Shown one piece after another: positions 1-10,975 of a DNA stretch of 64,000 nt (its first letter is position 1; each line of letters begins with the position of its first letter). The stretch is taken from assembly GCF_000715075.1 (NCBI RefSeq), contig NC_134103.1:76013519-76077518 (forward strand), written 5' to 3'. The DNA is from Nicotiana tabacum (lineage: Eukaryota; Streptophyta; Magnoliopsida; Solanales; Solanaceae). Both the position numbers and the translations under genes were made by a program. The notes below the pieces were generated by a model. It was not told the DNA's origin and ran no database searches. It worked only from the letters and a program-made list of their open reading frames with translations.

Positions 1-512
1 TGTTTCAAAGATTTTGGAACCAAACTGAATGACAGCTTTGAATGGTTTACAAACTAAACTATTCTCTTCTAATTGCAAATTGAATCAAACTGTAATATTA
101 TTGTTTTGTTTACAGTTTAAACTGTATTTTGCAAACCCTTGTCAAAAGTTGAACTCCCATCTCTCAAGTAAGAAGCAAATCATATGCATCTGATTGATAT
201 CTTAGCAATTTCATTTAAAATAATCAAACATTTAGTTTCACATCTAAAACTTCCTCCAAGGTAATGTAATATCTTCATCTTCTGGCTAATAATTCTTGAC
301 AAAATTAGTTTTTTGAAGGAGATCAAAGTGATTTGTTAATCACCCCCTATTGCTTTATTGAAAATTTGAGTTTTCCAGATGAAGCAAAGATATTTATGGG
401 AACCTAGATTTTTTTCCTGGTTGCTCCTTACATTTTTCAACTACTAAGCCGGGGTTAATGGTTTTGATAACATCATGAATGCTGACATTTTCCTGCCTGT
501 TCTCATTTTAAG
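1..512 (+). other. Intron sequence of the UPL3-like gene
   Basis: AT-rich sequence with no recognisable exon or repeat. It ends in a good acceptor (CTCATTTTAAG) directly before the first exon seen. I infer it is intronic because the first exon starts in mid-protein. Confidence 0.6.
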
Positions 513-3500
513 GATGACGAGCTGGATATTTCTCCCGTTGAACTTGATGATGCTTTGGTGATTGAGGACGATATGTCTGACGAAGATGACCATGATGATG
601 TTTGTTACTAAATTTCTCTCTTTCTTTTCTTTCTATTTTTATTATTTTTTGCTTAATTTGTTCGAAGTGGATTAACTCGATCTTAAGAGTTTAAAGTCTT
701 CTTGAACACTGTTAGGCAAATGAAATAACTTTGGTCGGGAAACTTTAGTTTAGAAGCTGCAGTAACTGTAAGCCTTTGATTTTCTGATTCTTAAAGATGC
801 ATTAGTGTCAAATAATGAAATTTACCCTCTCTTTTAGTGCAAGGAATGTAGTTAGAAGTACATAAATTAAAGAAATGTTGGCCACAGGGAGCAAGCCCAT
901 AGGACACTTTAAGTGGGTTGATTGCGTGGGAAAAAGAAAGGAAAGCCTGATTAAATTTATTCTATTAGAAAACAAACATGAACTTAATGTGCTTGTGGAT
1001 CAGGGTTCAAGTAAAAAATCGGACTTGGTCTGGGTTTTGGTATGCGGATCTGAGAATATAGGTTAAATCTGTTCTATTACAGCAAGGGGCTGTGAGATGA
1101 CGGATCATTAAGTAAGGACTGTGGTTGAGAGTGCACATACTTTTGTCCTACTTTTAGTTATTGAGAAAGGCATGGAATTCACAATGAGATATACTTTCTT
1201 GGGCACAATCAAACCCTTCCCTTCTATATAAGGATTGGGAAGGTATGGGGAGGATGTAAATTGGACATTTGCTTCTGTTCCCTGTGTGTAATCCCACCCC
1301 TTGTTATGGAATTGTTAGTCACTTAACTTGTACCTATAGCAACCCAAGACCCTTACATAGAGCATTGAAACAAGGGATTGGTCATTCCTGTTTAAAAAAA
1401 AACCCAAACTTCGGATAGTAATTTGGTCAGCCCTCCTAGGGCAGGCTTTGGGATTCACCTTATCTTGACATTCTTAGGAGTGCATAATTAGTAGGTTGAA
1501 GATGAGTAATGCAAACAATAGATAATGACATCTACCGAGAGAAATGACTTTAACCCCAAAAAGAAAATACCCAGGAAAAATATGCGGGAGTATCATTTAT
1601 AGGAAGAGAAAGAATAGTTTTAAGTGGGGAAGTGTGTAGGGGCAGTATCATTGTCCACCGAATTCTGAAGCTGGAAATATCGGATATCTTGGTTATAAAA
1701 AAAGTAGGTATCTATTTACAGACTGCTTTTCTTCTTGGGGGTTGAGAGGAGGGAGGAAGGGTTTGTATTTGCTTTCCCGTATGTCATACCTTTATCCTTT
1801 TCTCGATGCGTCACTCTGAAAATCTCTTTGAATGTTAGATACAGATGGTTGGGCACATATGGTATTAGCGACATTCTTACTTTGTCTGCCCATATTTCCA
1901 GATGCTGAGGGATGATTCTCTTCCTGTCTGCTTGCAAGATGAAGTGCATGATGTTAAATTGGTGGATTCCTCGGAGGATAGTCCTCTTGCACAGACCCCA
2001 AGTGATAGCCATACAAATGCTGGTGGTGGTTCTAGGAGCAGAACCTCCGCTGGGGGATCTGATTCCATTGAGTTCAGGAGTAGGAATTCCTACAGTTCAC
2101 GGGGTGCAATGTCATTTGCTGCTGCTGCCATGGCGGGACTTTCATCTGCTAGTGGTCGAGGTGTGAGGGACGCTAGAGATCAGCACGGGCGCCCTCTATT
2201 TGGCTCTGGTGATCCACCAAAACTAATATTTTCTGTTGGTGGAAAGCTGCTTAATAGGCACTTGACTGTCTACCAGGCTATCCAGCGGCAGCTTGTTCTA
2301 GACGAGGATGATGATGAGAGAGATGATGGCAATGATTTTGCATCCAGTGACGGAAGTAGGGTTTGGAGTGATATTTACACTATCACATACCAAAGGGCAG
2401 AGAGCCAAGTTGAGAGGTTGATGAATGGGGCTGGGAGCTTAATTTCTTCCAAGTCTACGAAAGCCAGTTCTTTGGAAAGTTCCAGTGTTGATCCCTCCTT
2501 GCTTCAAGCATCATTGTTAGATAGTATATTGCAGGGAGAACTTCCTTGTGATCTGGAGAAAAGTAACCCTACTTACAGTATTTTATACCTATTACGTGTA
2601 TTGGAGGCGCTGAATCAGCTTGCCCCCCGTTTGCGAGTCCTTTCACTGATTGATGATTACGCTGAAGGAAAAGTTTCTAGTTTAGATGAGGTCAATACTA
2701 CGGTTGTCAAAATTCCTTATGAGGAATTTGTCAATAGTAAGCTCACTCCGAAATTGGCACGACAGATCCAGGATGCTCTTGCACTTTGTAGTGGGTCTCT
2801 CCCATCTTGGTGTTACCAGTTGACAAAGGCCTGTCCATTTCTTTTTCCATTTGAGACTCGGCGCCAGTTCTTCTATTCAACTGCTTTTGGGTTGTCACGC
2901 GCTTTAAACAGGCTACAGCAACAGCAAGGTGCTGAAGGTAATGGATCTACTCATGAGAGAGCAGTTAGAGTTGGTAGATTGCAGCGCCAGAAAGTTCGTG
3001 TCTCAAGGAACCGCATTCTGGATTCTGCTGCTAAAGTAATGGAGATGTATTCTAGCCAAAAAGCTGTTCTTGAAGTTGAATATTTTGGTGAAGTTGGTAC
3101 TGGCTTGGGTCCTACACTGGAGTTTTATACCCTTTTAAGTCATGATCTTCAAAAAGTCGGACTTGGAATGTGGAGGTCTGGTTCATCATCAACGTCAAAT
3201 GGACATTCGATGGAAGTTTGTGTAGATAATAAATTAAGTGGCAGTGATAAAGATCTTGTCCGAGCACCTCTTGGATTATTCCCACGTCCCTGGCCACCAC
3301 ATGCTGATACTGTTAATGGAGGTCAATTCTGTAAGGTAATTGAACATTTCCGCTTGCTTGGACGTGTTATGGCCAAAGCTCTTCAAGATGGACGGCTTAT
3401 GGACCTTCCACTGTCTACTGCCTTCTATAAGCTTGTTCTTGGCCAAGTAAGCTCTCCCTGCTGTTCTTTTTCATATTGCACACTTGTCCTCTGCGATCAG

Positions 3501-5358
3501 TTGTTGCACGCACCTTTGTATTTTATCTGTTCCACTAATGTTTCTAACTTAAACACTGCAGGAGCTTGATTTGTACGATATTCTTTCTTTTGACGCTGAA
3601 TTGGGGAAGACTTTGCAAGAGTTGCAGGCTCTTGTTAGTCGAAAGCAATATATAGAATCTATGGAAGATCAGAACCAAGACAAGTTTTATGACGTGCATT
3701 TCCATGGGACACCAATTGAGGATCTATGTTTAGATTTCACACTTCCCGGCTATCCTGAATATGTTTTTAAAGCATGCGATGAGAATGTAAGCCGTGATAT
3801 CTTGGATGTCATCCCTCTTAATTCTTTTGTTTCTTCTCTTTTTAGGAAGGGGAGCCTTGGCGTAACTGGTAAAGTTGCTGCCATGTGACCAGGAGGTCAC
3901 GGGTTCGAGCCGTGGAAACAGCCTCTTGCAGAAATGCAGGGTAAGGCTGCGTACGATAGACCCTTGTGGCCCGGCACTTCCCCGAACCCCGCACATAGCG
4001 GGAGCTTAATGCACCGGGCTGCCCTTTTCTTCTCTTTTTACTTTTGGTATTTGACAGAAGTCCCTCAATTGCATGCCTTATTTCTGTTGATATTTCTTTC
4101 AATACCTTGGATGGAATTTGCAGGTGGATCTCAGTAACTTGGAGGAATACATTTCTTTGGTAGTTGATGCTACTGTCAGGTCTGGAATCAGGAAGCAAAC
4201 GGAAGCTTTTAGATCTGGCTTCAATCAGGTTTGCTGCTGTCGTAAGCCTTTATAGCTTGAGGATTTTTTCTGGAGAACTTAAATGACTAAGATGATCTTG
4301 TGGGGTTAGAACAGCACATAGTGGGACAATCTGATAGTTCCTTGTCGCAGATCGTGATTTCTTTAATATATTAGCAACTTAGATATACCTGTAGATGATT
4401 TTATATCTAATGATAAATAACTTTTAGGCTTCACAATTTTCAGGTTTTTGAAATTTCAACTCTACAAATATTCTCTGCTACAGAGTTGGACTACTTGTTG
4501 TGTGGCCGTAGGGAGTTGTGGAAGGTAACATTTCTTCTCATGAATCCTCTGGTTATGATAAGGCTTGCATTTCCTTTATTTGATTGAATATGTTGTATTC
4601 TTTTTTGTTATGCAGCCCGAGACGTTAGTAGATCACATTAAATTCGACCATGGGTACACAGCCAAGAGTCCTCCCATTATTCACGTAAGTTTTGTTCTTC
4701 TGCTCTTGGTGAAAAAACTGCCTGAAACAATGATGATTCGGATTTTGTTCTTCATCATTCACTTATATTTATTTCAAGTTTATAAGTTGTAATATATTAT
4801 TCTCCTCAGCTACTAGAGATTATGGGAGAGTTCACACCGGAGCAGCAACGAGCATTCTGTCAGTTTGTCACTGGTGCTCCCCGGCTCCCTCCAGGTGGTC
4901 TTACTGGTCTGAATCCTAAGTTGACAATTGTGAGGAAGGTATGGTTGTAGCTAAAAGTTAAGTGGGCCTATTTTCCATGTCTCTTTATTTCAGTGACTGA
5001 CCATCATATATTTGGGACAGCATTCATCCACTGCTGGCAATGCAGCACACAACACTAATGCACCATCAGAATCTGCAGATGAAGACCTACCTAGTGTGAT
5101 GACATGTGCTAATTACTTGAAACTTCCTCCCTATTCAAGTAAGGTAGAGTTTCTCTTATTACTACCGCCATATGCTGCCAATGTTCTCCCTGCGTCTGCA
5201 TCTGCCTCTTAGCAGTTTGATATTTCCTGTTCCCAGTCAATTCCGTGTCTTTTATCCCAAGTAAATTTCTTATGCATTATTTCACTCCACAGGAAATCAT
5301 GTACAAGAAGTTACTCTATGCCATTAATGAAGGTCAAGGATCTTTTGATTTGTCATAA
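513..5358 (+). CDS. UPL3: HECT-type E3 ubiquitin ligase, UPL3/KAKTUS-like (3' part, spliced)
   Basis: Nine exons are placed at 513-599, 1902-3446, 3562-3786, 4124-4228, 4444-4524, 4616-4684, 4810-4938, 5021-5143 and 5293-5358 (stop TAA 5356-5358). All are bounded by AG/GT and all introns are phase 0, giving 809 codons. The first exon and the start of the second encode the acidic linker ([13 protein letters not shown], then LRDDSLPVC). [18 protein letters not shown] opens the HECT N-lobe, [19 protein letters not shown] lies in the third exon, and the C-lobe holds [17 protein letters not shown] with the catalytic Cys. The protein ends in GQGSFDLS, as UPL3 does rather than UPL4. HECT ligases take ubiquitin from an E2 onto this Cys and pass it to a substrate; in Arabidopsis UPL3 limits trichome branching and endoreduplication. 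The N-terminal ARM-repeat half (the family is about 1,890 aa) lies upstream of the window. The frame is uninterrupted, so the gene is probably functional. Confidence 0.93.
600..1901 (+). other. Long intron of the UPL3-like gene
   Basis: The intron runs from donor GTTTGT to acceptor TATTTCCAG. I found no exon, RNA gene or recognisable transposon in it. Short open frames near 875-1066 and 1716-2012 have no coding character. Confidence 0.7.
3845..4025 (+). mobile_element. Au-like tRNA-derived SINE inside an intron
   Basis: The element is about 181 bp. Its head has a Pol III A box (around TGGCGTAACTGG) and a B box (GGTTCGAGCC), followed by a body with CTTGCAGAAATGCAGGGTAAG and an end GGGCTGCCC running into T. 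This matches my memory of the Au SINE family of angiosperms. It is flanked by a perfect 15-bp direct repeat, TTTCTTCTCTTTTTA, at 3830-3844 and 4026-4040, which is the target-site duplication of LINE-mediated insertion. It sits in the intron 3787-4123, in the same orientation as the gene, and leaves both splice sites intact. The 3' T run merges with the duplication, so the exact 3' end is uncertain by a few bases. Confidence 0.88.
5105..5107 (+). other. Catalytic cysteine codon of the HECT C-lobe
   Basis: TGT in the context [11 protein letters not shown], the thioester-forming Cys of HECT ligases. It lies in the penultimate coding exon (5021-5143). Confidence 0.9.
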
Positions 5359-5990
5359 GCCAATAGTGACAAATGGACTTGTGTATAAAACTGGAGAGAA
5401 TTGGTGCTTCTGGTCCTCGGTAATGCCGCTGTTGACCATCATCTTCAAACTAACAATAGCAAGGTCTGTAAGCATCTAGAATCTGAATGGTAGACGTCGA
5501 TAGTGATACATTCTTGACTCGTTTCTTTTCTACCTTTATGTTTCAATGATAGTTTCGTCAGTGCTCAGTTTTCAGTTCAGTTACTTATTAAATTGTATAT
5601 TTTTAGTAATTTCTTTGTTGTCTAAGGCATGTAGTTGTGCTTGCTGACTTACGTTCCTTGAATGCATTGTTGCTCCTTATTGAAATATTTAAACTCTTAC
5701 TGCCTGTGTTTTGGCTGTTTAATTTCACAGCTGACATTGAAGCCTTGTTCAAGATTTCTGAGGGGTTATTTCTGCTGCTGTGAAGCTTGTTCAAGATTTA
5801 TGCAGAAGTTCTTTCTGCTGTAAATTTTCGTAAATACGTAGCAAGATTCTTCATTTTTGACTTACTGAGCTCGTGAAGTACATAAGTGTATGGTTCTTCC
5901 TTTTACTTCTCACAGATTTGAAATTATAACTTTCCTTCGACATTTCAGCTGTTTGTAATACATTGTAATAAATTCCATTGAAGCTCACAC
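5359..5990 (+). promoter_or_regulatory. 3' untranslated region and poly(A) signal of the UPL3-like gene
   Basis: AT-rich sequence after the stop. An AATAAA hexamer at 5967-5972, preceded by repeated TTGTAATA/TGTAAT words, is the best poly(A) signal. A 3' UTR intron is possible (donor near 5463, acceptor TTTCACAG near 5730), but only transcripts could show this. Confidence 0.5.
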
Positions 5991-6494
5991 CAACACACGG
6001 CCCTTGTCAATTGTTGTTGTAATAATTGGCTATTAGCGATTGAACATTTTGCTTCTCTAAATATATTGTTTTGAAGTATGCTGAGAAGTTATCTCTAATT
6101 GTCAAAAGTCAGTTGAATCTATATCAAATATGTTTTGTAAATGAGTTTTGATAATATTAGGAACTATTTGATGTCCGCCACATCATTTTTGTTTATTTTG
6201 TATCTTGAAATTTACAGAAATGTGATCGGACGGCGTTTTTCAAATTCGCGAAAGTTGATATTGTATGTGGATTTTAGTCTTTAGATAAGAGACGAGTAAA
6301 TTTGTTAGATTTTGATTTTAAAAATGCCGTTGCATCTGTTTATGACTTCTAGTATTAGAGCCGAGTTTGTAAGTAAAACATGATCTTCGAAGAGTTTGTA
6401 AGTCATGTAGTTCTTTCGCAGACGAATATACCTACTTTACTAAAAATGGTTGGTCTCAAGCTTGGATAAATGAAGAGGATTGCATTAGAGGGTC
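5991..6494. other. Intergenic, nothing recognised
   Basis: AT-rich sequence without a convincing open frame, RNA gene or named repeat. It separates the host gene from the transposon block. Confidence 0.5.
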
Positions 6495-7021
6495 AAACAA
6501 ACAAACAACAACCCAGTATAATCCACAAGTGGGGTTTGGGGAGGGTAGTGTGTACGAAGACCTTACCCCTACCCTGGGGGTAGAGAGGCTATTTTCGATA
6601 GACCCTCGACACAAAAAGATGAAATGCGACAATAGAATAGTAACAACAATATAACCAAAAAGATAGTACTAGCGAGCTAAGAATAAGAAAATATACCTGA
6701 AAAAGCAATATCAATAATCTGTGCAATGACAAGGTCCTAGAAAATCGTACGAGCACTACATGTACCACTAGCATACTAAAACACGACATTGGCAGACTAG
6801 ACTTACATACAGAACGGAGTAGAAAAACGCTCAACTACCTACTAACCTTCAACCCTAATGCTCTCCCACTATACCTTCCTATCAAGAGCCATGTCTTCGG
6901 TGAGCTGGAATCGCGCCATGTCCTGCCTGATCACCTCTCCCCAATACTTCTTACGCAACCTCTACCTCTTCTCATACCCGTCAGAGCCAACCGCTCGCAC
7001 CTCCTAATCGGGGTATCTAGG
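6495..7021 (-). mobile_element. RTE-clade LINE, 3' end (first fragment)
   Basis: Read on the - strand, decayed coding sequence for the end of the RTE ORF lies at about 6850-7016: a DMALDRKV-like stretch and an RRGRG-like motif survive with frameshifts. A 3' UTR with a GC-rich palindrome follows (CCCTACCCTGGGGGTAGAG at 6568-6586, + strand) and ends in TTG-type repeats near 6495-6510. The tail resembles the 3' end of the tobacco TS SINE, which is reported to share its tail with RTE LINEs. The rest of this LINE resumes at 12728, so the gypsy element at 7022-12727 was inserted into it. Confidence 0.75.
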
Positions 7022-8131
7022 TGTGATTACCCAAAAATGTCATCTTTAATTTAAAAATTCATTAATGTGTTCTAAGACCTCAAATAACACTATTTATCAT
7101 TCCTCGACTTGCGTGCGCGGTCCAAATAATTTTAAGGAAAGTTTTTATTTGAAAAATTGATTAAAATGTGAAATAGAGCTTTAAAACTCAACTGAGTTGA
7201 TTTCGGTCAATATTTTGAGCAAATAGACCCGGATCAGTGTTTTGACAATTCCAGTAGGTCCGTATTGTGATTTGGGACTTGGGCATATGCCCGGAATTGA
7301 ATTCGGAGGTCCCTAGCTCAAATTATCGCCATTTAACGAAAACTAGAAATCTAAAGGCTAAAGGTTTCCAAAGTTTGACCACGGGTTTGACTTTATTAAT
7401 ATCTGACTCGGATTGAGATTCCGAAAATTGAAATAGCTCCGTTATGTCATTTATGACTTGTGTGCCAAATTTGAAGTCATTCCAGATTCGTTTAATATGT
7501 TTTGGCACGAGTTTTGCAAAGTGAAAAGTTTGAAAAATTAAAAGTCTGAATCGAGGTGTGAATTGTAATTTCGATATTGTTTGACATGATTTGAAATCCC
7601 GAGTAAGTCCGTATTATGTTACGAGACTTGTTGGAATATTCAGACGAGGTCCCAAGGTGCTCGGATGAGTTTAGGACGAATTTCAGACCATTTTTGTTCA
7701 AGAACACAAGTTTGGTTCTGGTGCGTCGCACCTGCGCAATTTTGGCCGCAGGTGCGAGGCCGCTTCTACGAAATTTTGGTCGCTTCTGCGACGTGGGCAC
7801 TAGTCACCTCCCGACCGCTTCTGCGGTGCATTTCGCGCAAGAGCGATGACGCTTCTGCGGCTGAGAGACCGCAAATGCGGAGGTCTCGCTTCTGCGACTT
7901 CCTTCGCAATTCTGTGCAGTCGCTTCTGTGACGTGAAGGTCCGCAGATGCGGTCCTCCGTTGGGCAGTCGTGTTCCGCAAATGCGAGCTTTGTCTCTCAA
8001 ATACGAGTCCGCATGTGCGAAAATGTTGGACATAACCCATAAAATCGGAAGTTAGTTATTTTTACTCATTTTTGAGTTTTGAGTCTCGGATTTAGGCGAT
8101 TCCAAAGGGATTTTTCACGATTTCGACTTGG
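7022..8131 (+). repeat. 5' LTR of gypsy element 1, truncated
   Basis: Aligns with the first ~1.1 kb of the 3' LTR from 9945; both share the words GTGTTCTAAGACCTCAAATA and TTCCTCGACTTGCGTGCG. Similarity stops after TTTTTCACGATTTCGACTTGG at 8131, where RNase H coding sequence begins. Confidence 0.85.
7711..8030. repeat. Array of CpG-rich palindromic words in the LTR (element 1, 5' LTR)
   Basis: About fifteen words of the form YCGC-NNNN-GCGR at irregular spacing: TCGCTTCTGCGA, CCGCTTCTGCGG, CCGCAAATGCGG, CCGCAGATGCGG, CCGCAGGTGCGA and others. The outer pair changes together in many (T..A or C..G). The array begins about 690 bp into the LTR. Confidence 0.75.
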
Positions 8132-9944
8132 AGGCATTACCTTTACAGTATCTCGTGTGAGGTATTTACTGATCATCGTAGCCTACAATATCTGTTCAGG
8201 CAAAAAGATCTCAATTTGAGGTAGAGAAGATGGCTGGAGTTGTTGAAAGGTTATGATATCACCATTTTGTATCACCCCGGAAAGGCCAATGTGGTGGCCG
8301 ATGCTTTGAGTAGAAAGGCTATGAGTATGGGCAATCTTGCGTATATTCTGGTTGGTGAGAGACCGTTAGCTGCAGATGTTCAGACTTTGGCTAATCAGTT
8401 CGTGAGGCTAGATGTTTCAGAATCCGGTCGGGTTCTAGCTTGCACAATCGCCCGGTCTTCTTTATATGAGCGTATCAGAGAGCAGCAATATGATGATCCT
8501 CATTTGCTCATCCTTAAGTACACGGTACGACACGATGGTTCCAAATAGGTTGCTGTGGGGGAAGATGGAGTTCTGCAGATACAGTGTCTTATCTGTGTGC
8601 CTAATGTGGATGGGCTTCGTGAATTAATTCTGGAAGAGGCCCAAAGTTCCAGGTATTCTATTCATCCAGGTGCCGCCAAAATGTATCAAGATTTGCGGCA
8701 ACATTATTGGTGGAAGAGAATGAAGAAAGATATAGTTGAGTATGTAGCTCGGTGTCTAAATTGTGAGCAAGTCAAGTACGAGCATTAGAGACCTGTTGGT
8801 TTGCTTCAGAAGTTAGAAATTCCTGAGTGGAAGTGGGAGCGTATCACTATGAATTTTGTGGTTGGGCTCCCACGGACTCAGAGAAAGTTTGACGCAGTAT
8901 GGGTCATTGTGGACAGGTTGACCAAGTCAGCACATTTTATTTCAGTAGCAGTTGCCTATTCCTCATAGCGGTTAGTGGGGATTTACATCCGCACGATTTT
9001 TTGCCTTTACGGTGTGCCCGTATCTATCATTTCTTATCGAGGTACACAGTTCATCTCGTACTTCTGGAGGGCTGTACAGCGTGAGTTAGGCACGTAAGTT
9101 GAGTTGAGTACAACATTTCATCCACAGACAGACGGACAATCAGAGCGCACCATTCAAATATTGGAAGATATGCTTTGCGCTTGTATTATAGACTTTGGAG
9201 GCTCTTGGGATCGGTTCTTGCCACTTGCGGAGTTTGTTTATAATAACAGCTACCAGTCAAGCATTCAGATGGATCCATATGAAGCATTATACGGGAGGTG
9301 ATGTCGTTCGACAGTTGGCTTGTTTGAACCGGGAGAGGCTCGGTTGTTGGGTACCGATTTGGTACAGGATGCCTTGGATAAGGTCAAGATTATTCAGGAT
9401 CGACTTCGCACAGCTCAGTCTAGGAAAAAGAGTTATGCCGACCGTAAAGTTCGTGATATTGCATTCATGGTTTTAGAAAGAATATTACCCCGGGTTTCAC
9501 CTATGAAAGGTATAATGAGGTTCGGAAAGAAGGGCAAGTTGAGCCCTAAGTATATTGGACCCTTTGAAATTCTTGAAAGGATGGATGAAGTAGACTACAT
9601 GCTTGCACTACCACCTAGTTTATCAGCAGTTCATCCGGTGTTTCATGTGTCTATGCTCCGAAAATATCATGGTGATCCGTCCCATGTATTAGATTTCAGC
9701 TCAGTCCAATTGGACAAAGATTTGACTTATGAAGAGGAGCCGATAACTATTCTAGCCCGATAGGTCCGACAGTTGAGGTCTAAGAGTTATCCTTCAGTTC
9801 GGGTGCAATGGAGAGGTTAACTGGTAGAAGCATCTACACGGGAGTCCGAGTCGGACATGCGGAGTAGATATCCACATATTTTCACCAAATCAGGTATTTT
9901 TCTTATTCCGTTCGAGGACGAACGCTTGTTTTAGAGGTGGAGAA
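8132..9944 (+). pseudogene. gypsy pol remnant: RNase H end and integrase
   Basis: One reading frame runs from about 8132 to 9860 without a frameshift. It encodes the RNase H end ([29 protein letters not shown]), the integrase zinc-finger region (with CLNCEQVKYEH), the core (DAVWVIVDRLTKSAHF; FHPQTDGQSERTIQILEDML; LAEFVYNNSYQSSIQM) and the GPF/Y module (KLSPKYIGPFEILER). It is broken by stops at 8222, 8546, 8786, about 8966, about 9092, about 9299, 9761 and about 9816. Compared with the sister element at 49.9-51.8 kb, four are CAG to TAG and one is CAG to TAA. RT, protease and gag are absent. The tail VRVQWRG resembles the start of a degenerate chromodomain. Confidence 0.88.
9928..9944 (+). 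other. Polypurine tract of gypsy element 1
   Basis: GTTTTAGAGGTGGAGAA lies directly before the 3' LTR. The same tract precedes the 3' LTR of element 2 on the other strand (49857-49873). It primes plus-strand DNA synthesis. Confidence 0.75.
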
Positions 9945-10639
9945 TATGATGACCTAAAAATATTATCTTTAATTTAAACACTCATTTATGTGTTCTAAGA
10001 CCTCAAATAGAACTATTTATCATTCCTCGACTTGCGTGCGTGGTCCGAATAATTTTCCCGAAAGTTTTTATATGAAAAATTAATTAAAATGTGAAATAAA
10101 GCTTTAAAACTCAACTGAGTTGACTTTGGTCAACATTTTGAGCAAACAGACCCGGATCAGTATTTTGACAGTTTCAGTAGGTCCGTATTGTGATTTGGGA
10201 CTTGGGAGTATGCCCGAAATTGAATTCAGAGGTCCCTAGCTCAAATTATTGCCATTTAACGAAAACTAGAAATCTAAAGGCTAAAGGTTTCCAAAGTTTG
10301 ACCACGGATTTGACTTTATTGATATCAGACTCGGATTGAGATTCTGAAAATTGGAATAGCTCCGTTATGTCATTTATGACTTGTGTGCCAAATTTGAAGT
10401 CATTTCGGATTCGTTTAATATGTTTTGGCACGAGTTTTGCAAAGTAAAAATTTTGAAAAATCAAAAGTTCGAATAGAGGTGTGAATTATAATTTCGATAT
10501 TGTTTGACGTGATTTGAAACCCCGAGTAAGTTCGTATTATGTTACATGACTTGTTGGAATATTCGGACAAGGTCCCGAGGTGCTCGGATGAGTTTCGAAC
10601 GAATTTCTGACCATTTTTGTTCAAGAACACAAGTCTGGT

Positions 10640-10975
10640 TCTGGTGCATCGCACCTGCGCAATTTTGGCCGCAGGTGCGAGGCCGCTTCTGCAGAATTTT
10701 GGTCTCTTCTGCGACGTGGGCACTGGTCACCTCCTGACCGCTTCTGCGGTGCATTTCGCGCAAGAGCGATACCGCTTCTGTGGCTGAGAGACGGCAAATG
10801 CGGAGGTCTCGCTTTTGCTGCTTCCTTCGCGCTTCTGCGCAGTCGCTCCTGCGACGTGAAGGTCCGCAGATGCGGTCTTCTGCTAGGCAGCCCTGTTCCG
10901 CAAATGCGAGCTTTGTCTCGCAAATGTGAGTCCGCAGGTGCGAAAATATAGTTCGCAGGTGCGAAAATGCTGGAC
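10640..10975. repeat. Array of CpG-rich palindromic words (element 1, 3' LTR)
   Basis: Counterpart of 7711-8030 with the same YCGC-NNNN-GCGR words. It has one more word near the end (TCGCAGGTGCGA duplicated) and several words damaged by C-to-T changes such as TTCTGTGG. Confidence 0.75.

Noticed and set aside
875..1066. 63-aa frame in the long UPL3 intron
   Set aside because: No coding character and it lies within a well-defined intron.
3850..3920. tRNA gene suggested by A and B boxes
   Set aside because: No full cloverleaf; it is the head of a SINE with body, tail and target duplication.
7616..8055. Overlapping frames on both strands at 7616-8055 and 10542-11003
   Set aside because: Stop-poor only because of the CpG-word array in the LTR.
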